64,000 nt of DNA from Oceanobacillus caeni. GTDB taxonomy: Bacteria > Bacillota > Bacilli > Bacillales > Amphibacillaceae. How positions within the stretch are numbered: position 1 is the stretch's first letter; every line of letters begins with the position of its first letter. Positions 27,859-36,458 of the stretch are shown here, piece after piece. The stretch is from positions 1 to 64,000 of the forward strand of contig NZ_JAHHXM010000008.1 of assembly GCF_019037185.1 (NCBI RefSeq), given 5' to 3'. A program made the position numbers and the translations under genes. The notes beneath the pieces are model-generated. The model saw only the letters and a list, made by a program, of their open reading frames with translations, searched no databases and was not told the origin of the DNA.

Positions 27859-29322
27859 CTATTTCCTCTTTTGACTTTTTTGAATAGATTCTCTTGTACA
27901 CCAATAAACTGCTTTACTAATTAACTTACCTAATGCGGTGATGGTACCTGCAAAGTCATGCTGTTCCCCTCTTTGGGTTGCAGCTATTAAAATACTATCT
28001 GTGGACGTTCCGGTTGCATAGGTTCCCGTAACAGAATCGATTACTTTTTGATCCTCAAGGGCCCTAACCTTTGCTTCCGTTGCCGTTACCATCCCTTGAA
28101 TAAAGGCTTCTTCCGTTATTTTTGCGTTAATAAAAATCCATGTATTAATCGTTCCAGGAATAAACTCGGATGAATGGCTTTCACTATGTGTAGCATCCAC
28201 CGCATTACCAACACCAGCAGTGACAACGACAAAAATGGATAGCCCACCGTGTTCCATCCATTTATAAGACACGTCATCTAAAACAACAGCAGTCATCATC
28301 CCTACTGTTTCAAGCGGATCAAAACCTTTTTCACGTAAATAATTCATCATTTCTTCTCGGTGATTACTACAACTGTAACCTTTGTCCACATGACGATTAA
28401 CAAATGTCTGATTCCATCCTAATCCTGATCCAACTACACCAGATGACATGGTTTTTAGGGGAATTGGTGACCGGAGTACTATATGATGTTTACGATGTTG
28501 TAGCATGTCAGCAGTAATGTTCACTGCTTCTACTTCTTCCTTTTCCCATTTAGGGAGTAATGTAATTTGTGGAGCTGGTACTCTTGGGTGGGCGAATTTT
28601 TTAATATCTGTTTGATACACATCTTGGATTCGATCCTCTTTCAACACTTCATTTGTCTTATTCTGAATATTAATCATCCCTTTTTCAAGCAGCAAAAGAC
28701 GATCACAATAAAGCCCAGCTAGATTTAAATCGTGGAAAATGGAAATAACCGTAAGCATTCCATCCCTTGTCCATGTTTTCAAAATATCTAATAATTCTTT
28801 TTGATAAGAAAGGTCTAGATGGTTCGTCGGCTCATCTAATAATAAAATTTCTGGTTCTTGCGCAAGAGCCTGAGCAAGATTGACCCTTTGACGCTCCCCC
28901 CCTGAAAGTTGCCCAAGATTTTTGTTTTGCAAAACATCTACCCCTGTTTGCTTCATTACTTCTTGAACAATTTTCTCATCGGTCTCTGTCCACATTTGAA
29001 GAAAACCACTTTGGTGTGCATAGCGCCCTAGAGAAACTGTCTCTTTAACCGTATAAGAAAAGGCATGTTCAGAATGCTGTGGAAGAACAGCAACAATTTT
29101 AGCCAATTCCTTTTGCGAATACTGTGATAGTTTCTTATCCTTTATAAAAATACTACCTTCTTTAAAAGGTAGTAATCCACTAATCATTTTAAGTAAAGTC
29201 GTTTTTCCACTTCCATTCGGTCCTAAGATGCCAAAGAGCTCCCCTTTAGCAACATGAAAAGATATATCTTTTAAAACCGATTCACTCGAATATCCACCTG
29301 ATATTTGCTGTACTTCAAGCAT
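27859..29322 (-). CDS. btuD: fused BtuD ATPase and CbiZ adenosylcobinamide amidohydrolase
   Basis: 487 aa. Residues about 1-245 are the ABC ATPase of a corrinoid importer: Walker A GPNGSGKT (34-41), signature LSGGERQRV, Walker B EILLLDEPTNHLDL. Residues about 270-487 are CbiZ: LRSPIPLKTMSSGVVG, VVLDDVSYKWMEHGG, VVVTAGVGNAVDATH, GTINTWIFINA, ATYATGTSTDSI. CbiZ cleaves the aminopropanol arm of AdoCbi to give cobyrate. Fusion places remodelling at the transporter's inner face, on the arriving substrate. Confidence 0.92.
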   Translation of the reverse strand: MLEVQQISGGYSSESVLKDISFHVAKGELFGILGPNGSGKTTLLKMISGLLPFKEGSIFIKDKKLSQYSQKELAKIVAVLPQHSEHAFSYTVKETVSLGRYAHQSGFLQMWTETDEKIVQEVMKQTGVDVLQNKNLGQLSGGERQRVNLAQALAQEPEILLLDEPTNHLDLSYQKELLDILKTWTRDGMLTVISIFHDLNLAGLYCDRLLLLEKGMINIQNKTNEVLKEDRIQDVYQTDIKKFAHPRVPAPQITLLPKWEKEEVEAVNITADMLQHRKHHIVLRSPIPLKTMSSGVVGSGLGWNQTFVNRHVDKGYSCSNHREEMMNYLREKGFDPLETVGMMTAVVLDDVSYKWMEHGGLSIFVVVTAGVGNAVDATHSESHSSEFIPGTINTWIFINAKITEEAFIQGMVTATEAKVRALEDQKVIDSVTGTYATGTSTDSILIAATQRGEQHDFAGTITALGKLISKAVYWCTRESIQKSQKRK

Positions 29323-29356
29323 TGTAACCCTTCTTTCTATCGTTGTCTCCGTTTGA

Positions 29357-29509
29357 GAAGTTGTTCAAAAAGTCCGGTGAAAATGACACTTCGCATTTCT
29401 TCGTTGGCTTGCTTTTCCGGTACTCACGTATTAACTGCATACGTTCCGTTCCTCAAAGCTAAGCCGCCTCGAACTACTCGGTCCTTTTCATCCTCCTTTT
29501 TGAACACGT
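29357..29509. repeat. dispersed repeat family A, copy A2
   Basis: TTGTTCAAAAAGTCCGGTG at one end and CCTTTTTGAACA at the other. The interior holds CGTATTAACTGCATACG and CCGCCTCGAACT, shared with A3. It fills the whole gap between btuC and the btuD-cbiZ gene, and its right end encodes the last residues and stop of btuC. Confidence 0.78.
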
Positions 29510-30546
29510 CGTTTGATTAAAATAACAGCAAACGCTGGAGCGCCAATTAATGCTGTTATGACCCCTATTGGTAATTCCGTCGGGGAAATGATGGTCCTTG
29601 CAATCAAATCTGTCAAAATTAGAAAGCCGCTTCCTGTTAACATGGATAATGGAAGTAAATGCGTATGATCAGGTCCCCATAAGCTCCGAGTTAAATGTGG
29701 AATGACTAACCCTACAAAACCAATTGTTCCTGATACGGCAACTGCTGCTCCTGTTAAAATCGATCCAGCCGTTAAAATTACTAGTTTTCTTTTCTTTACA
29801 TCTACCCCTAGATATTGTGCTCGATCCTCACCGAATGACATCGCATTTAATTCTCTACCATTCGCCATTAATAACACAGAACCTAGTACAAAAAATGGCA
29901 AAATAATTTTAATATAATCCCATCCCCGCATGGAGACACTCCCTAAAAGCCAGCCAATAATTTGCTTTAATTCATTACCAGTGAGTGATATCATGAGCGA
30001 AATAAAGGCACCTAAAAAGGAACTAAAAATAACACCTGTTAATATAATCGTTTCCACTCTCATCGAACGATCAATTTTACGAGCAAATGTTAAAACGAGA
30101 AAAATAGTAATAAAGGCAAAAACAACGCTTAAAAATGGTAAGGTGAATGCTCCAATATATGGCAGGGAAATACCAAAAAAGATGGTGACAACTGCACCCA
30201 CTGAGGCACCTGAAGAAACCCCTAATGTATAAGGATCTGCTAATGGGTTTCTAAGTAGACCTTGAAAGGCAGCACCAGCAATGGCTAGTGCCGCCCCAAC
30301 AAGTCCTGCTAAGATGACTCTTGGCAATCGAATATTTAATACAATACTTTGATACATCGGGTCAATATGATCAATAGAATAATGAAAGATTTCTGCACCA
30401 ATAATTTGAACGATGTCTACTATTGGTACAGAAACCGTACCGATAGATATCCCCAATAATAAAGAAAGAATCGTAAATATAGTTGCTAATGTATAGGCAA
30501 GAATCTTATTCTTCGCTAAATATTTCAGGGTAAACTGCTTTCGCAA
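29488..30546 (-). CDS. btuC: BtuC-type cobamide ABC permease
   Basis: 352 aa FecCD-family permease with about ten helices and the usual LRNPLADPYTLGVSSGASVGA, GRELNAMSFGEDRAQYLG and GFVGLVIPHLTR motifs. It forms the membrane channel with BtuF and BtuD. Start chosen at TTG 30546 behind GGAG; an upstream in-frame start is possible. It overlaps btuF by about 40 bp. It ends with VQKGG-stop encoded inside repeat A2. Confidence 0.88.
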   Translation of the reverse strand: MRKQFTLKYLAKNKILAYTLATIFTILSLLLGISIGTVSVPIVDIVQIIGAEIFHYSIDHIDPMYQSIVLNIRLPRVILAGLVGAALAIAGAAFQGLLRNPLADPYTLGVSSGASVGAVVTIFFGISLPYIGAFTLPFLSVVFAFITIFLVLTFARKIDRSMRVETIILTGVIFSSFLGAFISLMISLTGNELKQIIGWLLGSVSMRGWDYIKIILPFFVLGSVLLMANGRELNAMSFGEDRAQYLGVDVKKRKLVILTAGSILTGAAVAVSGTIGFVGLVIPHLTRSLWGPDHTHLLPLSMLTGSGFLILTDLIARTIISPTELPIGVITALIGAPAFAVILIKRRVQKGG

Positions 30547-31486
30547 CTTCTTTAACTCCTTCAACAAGTCTTGGGCCTGGACGACTTACAAGATCAGTTT
30601 GGACATCAAATACTTGGTCTTCCTTAACTGCAGTGACATCTTCCCAACCTTTTCTTTCCTTCACTTGGTCTATAGCATCTTCTGTATACTCACCATACGT
30701 CGTAATGATGACATCAGGATTATAGCCTAACAATGTTTCTTCATCTACTTTAGGCCAACCTTCCTCCTCTATAGCGTTATCTGCATTTATTGTGGCTAAT
30801 ATCTCATCCATAAATGTATTTTTTCCACCTACATAAATTTCTGGCGCAGGGGAAATTTCAAAAATAACAGATTTCTTATCTGCCACTTCTTCTGCTTTTG
30901 CTTGAATATCATCAAATTCATTCTTCATATCGGTTATGATTGTTTCCGCTTCTTCCTCGGTACCAGTTACTTGACCAATCATTTGAATCGTATCATATAC
31001 TTGATTGAAATTTGTTGCATCATTTACAACAAGAACTGGGATACCAGAATCTCTTAATTGTTGAAATCCCTCTTCAGAACTTCCCATACTAGAAGCATGT
31101 GCTAATACTAAATCAGGCTCTAAAGATATAATTTTTTCAATATTAAATTCCATTCCACCAATTTTTTCAATATCCGCAACTTCTTCCGGATAATTATCGT
31201 TGTCAGATACTCCAACTACCTTATCACCTAAGCCTAATGCAAAGGCAATTTCTGTATTACTTGGAATTAGAGAAACGATTTTTTCAGGCTCTTTCTCAAT
31301 CGTTACTTCTTGGTCTGTTGCATCCGTAATGGTTACTGGGAATGCTTGATCTCCTGCTTGTTCCGCTTGTTCTGTATTTTCAGCATTATTATCAGTGTTT
31401 GCATCCTTTGGTTCTTCACTACCACAACCAGCAATCATTCCAATTGCGAAAAACATTAAAAATAAAAGCGACATTAACTTTTTCAT
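30506..31486 (-). CDS. btuF: BtuF-type cobamide-binding lipoprotein
   Basis: 326 aa. Lipoprotein signal peptide with lipobox IAGC, then an acidic linker rich in Asn/Glu, then a periplasmic-type binding domain of the cobamide/iron family (VSLIPSNTEIAFALGLGD, GGMEFNIEKIISLEPDLVLA, PDVIITTYG). It presents corrinoids to BtuCD. It is the first gene of the operon behind the cobalamin riboswitch, with AGGGGG before the ATG. Confidence 0.88.
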   Translation of the reverse strand: MKKLMSLLFLMFFAIGMIAGCGSEEPKDANTDNNAENTEQAEQAGDQAFPVTITDATDQEVTIEKEPEKIVSLIPSNTEIAFALGLGDKVVGVSDNDNYPEEVADIEKIGGMEFNIEKIISLEPDLVLAHASSMGSSEEGFQQLRDSGIPVLVVNDATNFNQVYDTIQMIGQVTGTEEEAETIITDMKNEFDDIQAKAEEVADKKSVIFEISPAPEIYVGGKNTFMDEILATINADNAIEEEGWPKVDEETLLGYNPDVIITTYGEYTEDAIDQVKERKGWEDVTAVKEDQVFDVQTDLVSRPGPRLVEGVKEVAKAVYPEIFSEE

Positions 31487-31570
31487 TCTTTACAAATCCC
31501 CCTTAGAAAACTTGGCATTCTCCATACTTTTGGATGAATGCCTTAGTTGCACTCATGAAAATCTTTACGG

Positions 31571-31593
31571 TGGGGCGAGTAATCGGATCCCCA
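31571..31593. other. hairpin C2 in the btuF leader
   Basis: TGGGG (31571-31575) pairs with CCCCA (31589-31593) around GAGTAATCG. It is extended by outer arms AAAATCTTT/AAAGATTTT. It shares loop and flanks with C1 at 571-593, with a compensating pair change. It lies between the riboswitch terminator and btuF. Confidence 0.5.
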
Positions 31594-31643
31594 GATGGAA
31601 AAGATTTTTATGCTTTCCTAACTGCTAAATACTTTTGTAAAAC

Positions 31644-31675
31644 AAAAAACATCTCTACAGATGAACGTAAAGATG
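31644..31675 (-). terminator. riboswitch expression-platform terminator
   Basis: On the minus strand CATCTTTAC (31675-31667) pairs with GTAGAGATG (31658-31650), then TTTTTT. It follows the aptamer by about 60 nt. It would stop transcription of the B12 operon when the ligand is bound. Confidence 0.8.
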
Positions 31676-31732
31676 CAGATAATTCCAGATAGTATAATCC
31701 TGTCACCACCTTCCTCCCATCCTCGTAGGTAC

Positions 31733-31876
31733 TAGTGCGTTGAATTAGGCAGGTATCCTGGCTCATGATCATTGCTTACTACACCTTCCCATACATAACG
31801 TATAGTGGTATTTGTAGTTCGCTCCCATTTACAGTGGCGGGACCGCGTTGGGTTTGCACCAACTTCCCTTTTAAGA
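31733..31876 (-). promoter_or_regulatory. cobalamin riboswitch
   Basis: The minus strand contains the diagnostic B12-aptamer blocks in order: GGGAAGTTGGTGCAAACCC, GCGGTCCCGCCACTGTAA, GGGAG, GGGAAGG and GAGCCAGGATACCTGCC (the B12-box). It lies about 250 nt before btuF and heads the operon. With adenosylcobalamin bound, a downstream terminator hairpin should form and shut off import and salvage genes. Repeat A3 begins almost directly at its 5' edge. Confidence 0.95.
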
Positions 31877-32086
31877 GGTTGTTCAAAAAGTCCGGTGAAA
31901 ATGACACTTCGCATTTCGCATGAATGCTTGCTTTTCCGTTCCTCACGTATTTACTGCATACGTTCCGGTAACGAAAGCTACACCGCCTCGAACTGCGACG
32001 CACAGGACGTGCTAGTATCGGCGTTGCAAAAGGACGTTGCGCAGTTAGCCGACCTCGGTCCTTTTCATCTCCCTTTTTGAACACTC
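31873..32086. repeat. dispersed repeat family A, copy A3
   Basis: Longest copy, about 214 bp, with both inverted ends (TTGTTCAAAAAGTCCGGTG and CCCTTTTTGAACA). The interior has the A2-like part plus an extra hairpin-forming insert (ACTGCGACG...CGTTGCGCAGT) and GCCGACCTCGGTCC. It abuts the cobalamin riboswitch. Confidence 0.78.
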
Positions 32087-32338
32087 ACTTTCAGTCTATA
32101 TTAGACACCTAATTCCATTTCGTATATAATTTTCCATTACTATTTTATCATACTACTAAATACGCAAAATGAAAACAAAGCATACTCTTTTTATAGCAAA
32201 TCATGCAGAATTATGACATATTAAGATTAATTTTGGAACGTGAATCAAATGGTTCGTATACTTTTTTCTCCAAATATAGAAAACTAATGATAAAATATTA
32301 CTATTAATAGTTTCTTTACAGAAATAGGAGTGTTTGAA

Positions 32339-33637
32339 TTGAATAAATCTAACTTTGCAAGCACAACCATGGAAACCGTTCAATGGTTCGTTTTCTTACT
32401 TGCAAGCTCTGTTGCTATGCCCATTGTAATTGGAGCCATTTACCAGATGGATTTTATCGAAGTATCTGGGTTAATGCAGCGTTCCTTTTTTGCCATAGGC
32501 GTTGCTTCTTTACTTCAAGTTTTATTTGGCCATAAACTTCCAATTATGGAGGGTCCAGCGGGAATTTGGATTAGTATTTTTTCTGTCATGGCCGTAACGG
32601 GGTTACAAAATGGAAACTCTTTAGCCGATACATTACGTTCATTAGAAACCCTTATGCTCTTAACAGGGCTCTTTTTATTTTTATTCGGTTTCTTAAAACT
32701 CGCACAGAAAATCTTACCTGTTTTCACACCGTTAGTTACAGGAACCTTTTTCCTACTATTAACGGTTCAATTAAGTGGTACCTTTTTGGGCGGGATGTTA
32801 GGCCTACAAGGGGATTCCAATACCATTCAGTTAACAGAAGCAATCCTTGCATTTATTACCTTCTTTACCATTCTAGGATTATCAACCTTCGCTAAAGGTT
32901 GGTTAAGCAGTTATGCAGTTTTCATTGGAATTGTTATTGGTTGGGTAGGCTATGCCATAGTTATCGGAACAGAAAACCATCCGGGAAATGTCTCATGGTT
33001 TTCATTCCCTGAACTATTTGCCTTTGGAACACCAATTTTCGATATAAGTCTAATTCCAATCGCCTTTTTTACAGCAGTCATTGTTATTTCTAATACAGTT
33101 GCTTCCATTGTGGCAGCCAATCAAATACTAGGTCGACAACCGAAAGACAGTAATACAGAAATAAACAAAGGAACAATGTTTTCTGGTATTAGTCATGGAT
33201 TAGCTGGAGGGTTTGCCGGAATCGCAAATGTGCCATTAGCTACTACTTCTGGCTTTATGGCTTTAACCGGTCAAAAACGTAGGAAACCTTTTGTTTACGC
33301 TACGATACTGTTAATTATCTTTACGTTTTTCCCACCGGTCATTTCACTTATATCTAGCCTTCCGGGTCCGATTGCGAATGCAGCAATAATGGCCTCTTTC
33401 GTTCAATTAGTTGGGTTAGCAGTGAAAAATTTAACATCAGTAAAATTGGACTCAAGAAAAATAACTATACTTGGGGTCTCCTATTTAATCGGAATGGGAA
33501 TTATGTTCTTACCAACTGAAGTATTTGCTGATTTACCAATGATCGTGCAAAACGTAATGGGTAACGGATTAATTGTCGGAACAGGTTTAGTCATCATTAT
33601 TGAACAACTATGGAGAACGAAAAATAACGTGGATTAA
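32339..33637 (+). CDS. nucleobase:cation symporter-2 family permease (YwdJ-like)
   Basis: 432 aa with about 12-14 helices and the SSVAMPIVIGAIYQM start, MEGPAGIWISIFSVM, VFTPLVTGTFFLLL, and the substrate-binding area ANQILGR...GLAGGFAGIANVPLATTSGF. It is a NAT/NCS2 purine or pyrimidine permease, most like B. subtilis YwdJ. Start chosen at TTG 32339, 8 nt after AGGAG. No purine riboswitch is visible upstream. It ends at a terminator. Confidence 0.85.
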   Translation: MNKSNFASTTMETVQWFVFLLASSVAMPIVIGAIYQMDFIEVSGLMQRSFFAIGVASLLQVLFGHKLPIMEGPAGIWISIFSVMAVTGLQNGNSLADTLRSLETLMLLTGLFLFLFGFLKLAQKILPVFTPLVTGTFFLLLTVQLSGTFLGGMLGLQGDSNTIQLTEAILAFITFFTILGLSTFAKGWLSSYAVFIGIVIGWVGYAIVIGTENHPGNVSWFSFPELFAFGTPIFDISLIPIAFFTAVIVISNTVASIVAANQILGRQPKDSNTEINKGTMFSGISHGLAGGFAGIANVPLATTSGFMALTGQKRRKPFVYATILLIIFTFFPPVISLISSLPGPIANAAIMASFVQLVGLAVKNLTSVKLDSRKITILGVSYLIGMGIMFLPTEVFADLPMIVQNVMGNGLIVGTGLVIIIEQLWRTKNNVD

Positions 33638-33683
33638 CATTTAGAATCCGCATTGCGTGAATGGGATATCAGTATTTAAAGAG

Positions 33684-33740
33684 AAATCCGAACTAACTCA
33701 AATTCTAATGGAAGATTTTTGATCATAGTTCGGATTTTTT
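33684..33740 (+). terminator. terminator of the nucleobase permease
   Basis: AAATCCGAACTA pairs with TAGTTCGGATTT around a long loop, then T residues. Confidence 0.7.
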
Positions 33741-33770
33741 CAGACTAATATTTTTTTTCTAGCTTCTCCA

Positions 33771-34376
33771 TCATTTTATAGATACTTCTTTCATCGCTTC
33801 ATTTACCTGTATATTAGCTTTTTCACTAATTATTTCTGTTAACTTATCTTTCATTTCATCTGACATGACAACACAACTTGTTGATCTGAACCTACCCTTT
33901 ACCTTTAATTCATACCCGTTATTCACTTCCTTATTAAATCCATAAAATCTATGATTCATATCAATCGGAATGAATTGAACATCTTTTATTTTATTCCAGG
34001 AAATAAACCGGTTTCCTGATAATATGCCGTCATCCACGATTGCGAATAAATTCAAAATATCATCGGAGTATGTCAAAGGAAGTAAAAACATGACATTTAA
34101 CAGCCAATTTATACTATCTTCTTCTCGGAAAAAAAATAATAAGAAAAACATGGTAACAATAAAAAGAAGCAAACAAGAATAGAAAATAATTCCTCTTTTT
34201 TGCCGAGAAAATATTGGATGATAAATTAGCTTATCTGGATGTTTTCGAATCCCTAATAGTTCCTTTTCCGATATAGGTAAAACAACGTGATGACCTAATC
34301 GAAATAACACTTGAACAAATTGATAAATATAGTATCCGATTGCTAGAAAAAATATCAGTTCTAAAAATAAGACCAA
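33771..34376 (-). CDS. membrane protein with PH-like C-terminal domain, unknown
   Basis: 201 aa. One N-terminal helix (about 3-25), two helices (about 63-83 and 88-105), then a soluble half with an LSGNRFISWNKIKDV strand pattern typical of bacterial PH-like domains (DUF5673 type). Function unknown. A single gene, minus strand. Confidence 0.65.
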   Translation of the reverse strand: MVLFLELIFFLAIGYYIYQFVQVLFRLGHHVVLPISEKELLGIRKHPDKLIYHPIFSRQKRGIIFYSCLLLFIVTMFFLLFFFREEDSINWLLNVMFLLPLTYSDDILNLFAIVDDGILSGNRFISWNKIKDVQFIPIDMNHRFYGFNKEVNNGYELKVKGRFRSTSCVVMSDEMKDKLTEIISEKANIQVNEAMKEVSIK

Positions 34377-34447
34377 GTGACGTTCCTCCTTTATTACAGA
34401 ATAATACTTGTTACCATCCTTACGGGTTTCATGAAGAAAAGTTTCAG

Positions 34448-34921
34448 TTATTTGATCATTTTTCTAGGCTTTGGCCCATATTTCTTACCTACCATAACTA
34501 TAAAAGGTGTTCCAATGATGGTCGGTAAAAACCAGAAAATAAGAACAGGAAATTCATTTAAGTATGGAATCTTATGTATATTAACTACTAACGTTGCTGT
34601 AACTATTCCAATATAAGAACCTAGCATTCCACCTAAATGTATCGATAACCATTTTTTCGATTTCTTCTTTTTAACAGACAGGAAACCCATTAAAGCTAAA
34701 CTATAAGAAAACAAAGCAATGTAGAATAGATACTGGCTCTCTTCCCAGTTTATTATAGACATGAAAATAGCTGTTAAAAATACACCGATGTAGGACAAAT
34801 GATAAATTTGTCCAAATCTCGTATGTTTTCCTCTTCTTTTTTTAGCAATCATGGCGAATACACCCGTTATTAAACAAAGAATACCAGTTAGAATATGGAT
34901 GACTAGTAAAGTATCCATCAT
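34448..34921 (-). CDS. DUF2306-like four-helix membrane protein
   Basis: 157 aa with four to five membrane helices. Conserved histidines in VIHILTGILCLITG, FGQIYHLSYIG and IHLGGMLGSYIG resemble small heme-type or DUF2306 membrane families. Start chosen at ATG 34921 with GGAAG 8 nt upstream; other in-frame starts are within 9 bp. Function unknown. Confidence 0.65.
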   Translation of the reverse strand: MMDTLLVIHILTGILCLITGVFAMIAKKRRGKHTRFGQIYHLSYIGVFLTAIFMSIINWEESQYLFYIALFSYSLALMGFLSVKKKKSKKWLSIHLGGMLGSYIGIVTATLVVNIHKIPYLNEFPVLIFWFLPTIIGTPFIVMVGKKYGPKPRKMIK

Positions 34922-35126
34922 GCACATCACTTCCGATCATCTCTTTTTAAGGTGCAAATGATTATTTTAAACAATCATATCCTCCCTTATCTAACTTCCC
35001 AGTATTAATCTTGATTAATATGTTTTAAATTCCAATGGAAGGCAAGCCTAATCAGAAAACCAAAATGAAACCTTACAACTATCTCTTTGTTTTTGCTCAT
35101 TTCATTCATCCCATTCATATAATTCT

Positions 35127-35561
35127 TTATTCACTCTCCACTAACAACATTCTAAACTTATTCGTCATCTTAGGAGAAGTATGATACACAACATCATCTG
35201 CTATGTAAACGAACGTGCTTACTTCATCTTCCTTTCCTAACCATAAATGCAAACCATGAGTTGGGAATTCACCGTTAGATGACTTATATTCAACCATTAC
35301 ATCATACTCAGGTTCAGAAACAACCTTCTCTCCCGGCTGCTCTACTGCAGTTCGAATAGCCGTTTCAAAGATATTCAAAGATTTTTGATCCTTAAACGAA
35401 TATATAATATCCTCGTTCATACCACCTAACCCTTTTGATTCTGAGACCTTAACTTCTACAACTTTTTCATCTAATAAAGTCATCGTCTCATCATGTTGTG
35501 AGCTGCATCCCATTAATGATAAAAAGGATATAAAAATGATTGAAAAGATTGGCTTCAACAT
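35127..35561 (-). CDS. lipoprotein, unknown function
   Basis: 144 aa with a signal peptide and lipobox LMGC (Cys at about 19). The mature part is a small beta-rich domain (EVKVSESKGLGGMNEDI, HGLHLWLGKEDE). It lies 9 bp after the TatD gene on the same strand and is likely co-transcribed with it. No named family. Confidence 0.7.
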   Translation of the reverse strand: MLKPIFSIIFISFLSLMGCSSQHDETMTLLDEKVVEVKVSESKGLGGMNEDIIYSFKDQKSLNIFETAIRTAVEQPGEKVVSEPEYDVMVEYKSSNGEFPTHGLHLWLGKEDEVSTFVYIADDVVYHTSPKMTNKFRMLLVESE

Positions 35562-35570
35562 GCTTCCCCC

Positions 35571-36347
35571 TTAGAATCCATAATATTGCTTTGTGTTATT
35601 TAATACTTTTTCTGCAACTTCTATTTCTGAAAGACTTTTTAATCTTGCTATAGTGGATATAGATTGTTTGATCATAGTTGGCTCTGTTTTCTTATCTACG
35701 AATGGGCCTTCGAATTTCCAAGGACCATCTGTCTCCACCATCATTTGATCAATGGGATAAATTTGAACTAGCCTCTGAATTTTTTCTTTATATACGACCT
35801 CTGGAGTAACGGAGATATAGTAGCCATTTTCAATCATTCTAGCAATAGTAGCTTCATCCCCTTTAAACCAATGAAAATGTGCTTTGGTTACAGAATACTT
35901 CTCTAAAAGATCACAAACAATCGGAGCGTCGTCGTAAACAGCATGTATAACCATTGGCTTATCCCACTCTTTTGCCAGTTTAACAAATACTTCAAGCAAT
36001 TCAGCATATAACTGAAATTCTTTTTCGGAAACTTTTCCTTCCTTACTCAAGTAATATGGCAGGCCTACCTCACCAATTGCAATCATTACATCTTTATGCT
36101 TCTTCATCCATTTAATTAAGCTCTCCAATTCTTGCTCATTTGGTGGCCGTTGCTCTGGATGAAACCCAAATGCAGCTTTCACTTTCCGATTATTCAAAGA
36201 TAACTGGAGATTTTTCTTACATGAGTTAAGATTAGTAGATACGGATACCAATGCCTCTAAAAACTCTAGATTAAGTATTTGATTTATTTCATATTGATTA
36301 TAGAAATCTAAGTGAATATGAGCATCGATGATCTTCAAACGTTTCAC
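35571..36347 (-). CDS. TatD family metal-dependent hydrolase
   Basis: 258 aa TIM-barrel hydrolase: metal ligands in DAHIHLD, the GEVGLPYY glutamate, VIHAVYDD, HFHWFKG and the ETDGPW aspartate. TatD-like proteins are DNases or related phosphoesterases. It is shorter and more divergent than housekeeping TatD (YabD), so substrate is uncertain. First gene before the lipoprotein. Confidence 0.82.
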   Translation of the reverse strand: MKRLKIIDAHIHLDFYNQYEINQILNLEFLEALVSVSTNLNSCKKNLQLSLNNRKVKAAFGFHPEQRPPNEQELESLIKWMKKHKDVMIAIGEVGLPYYLSKEGKVSEKEFQLYAELLEVFVKLAKEWDKPMVIHAVYDDAPIVCDLLEKYSVTKAHFHWFKGDEATIARMIENGYYISVTPEVVYKEKIQRLVQIYPIDQMMVETDGPWKFEGPFVDKKTEPTMIKQSISTIARLKSLSEIEVAEKVLNNTKQYYGF

Positions 36348-36458
36348 TTCCTATTTTCCATATTGTACCTATTATAATACTTTTTGGAATACTATTTACA
36401 ATAGTTATAAAATAAGTAATATACATATAAGAGAATTTAATAGTTAAAGGAGACAAAT

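Noticed and set aside
31732-31914. A 60-codon minus-strand frame ending in NSTH
   Set aside because: It runs through the riboswitch core and the end of repeat A3, with no RBS; it is a chance frame over structured RNA.
31805-32080. A 91-codon plus-strand frame over the riboswitch and repeat A3
   Set aside because: It lies antisense to the riboswitch and inside a repeat; it has no RBS and unusual composition.
31873-32086. Repeat A as a transposon
   Set aside because: It encodes no transposase and the ends are only imperfect inverted repeats, so I call it a dispersed repeat and leave mobility open.
32101-32338. Purine riboswitch before the nucleobase permease
   Set aside because: None of the conserved purine-aptamer blocks are present in this leader.
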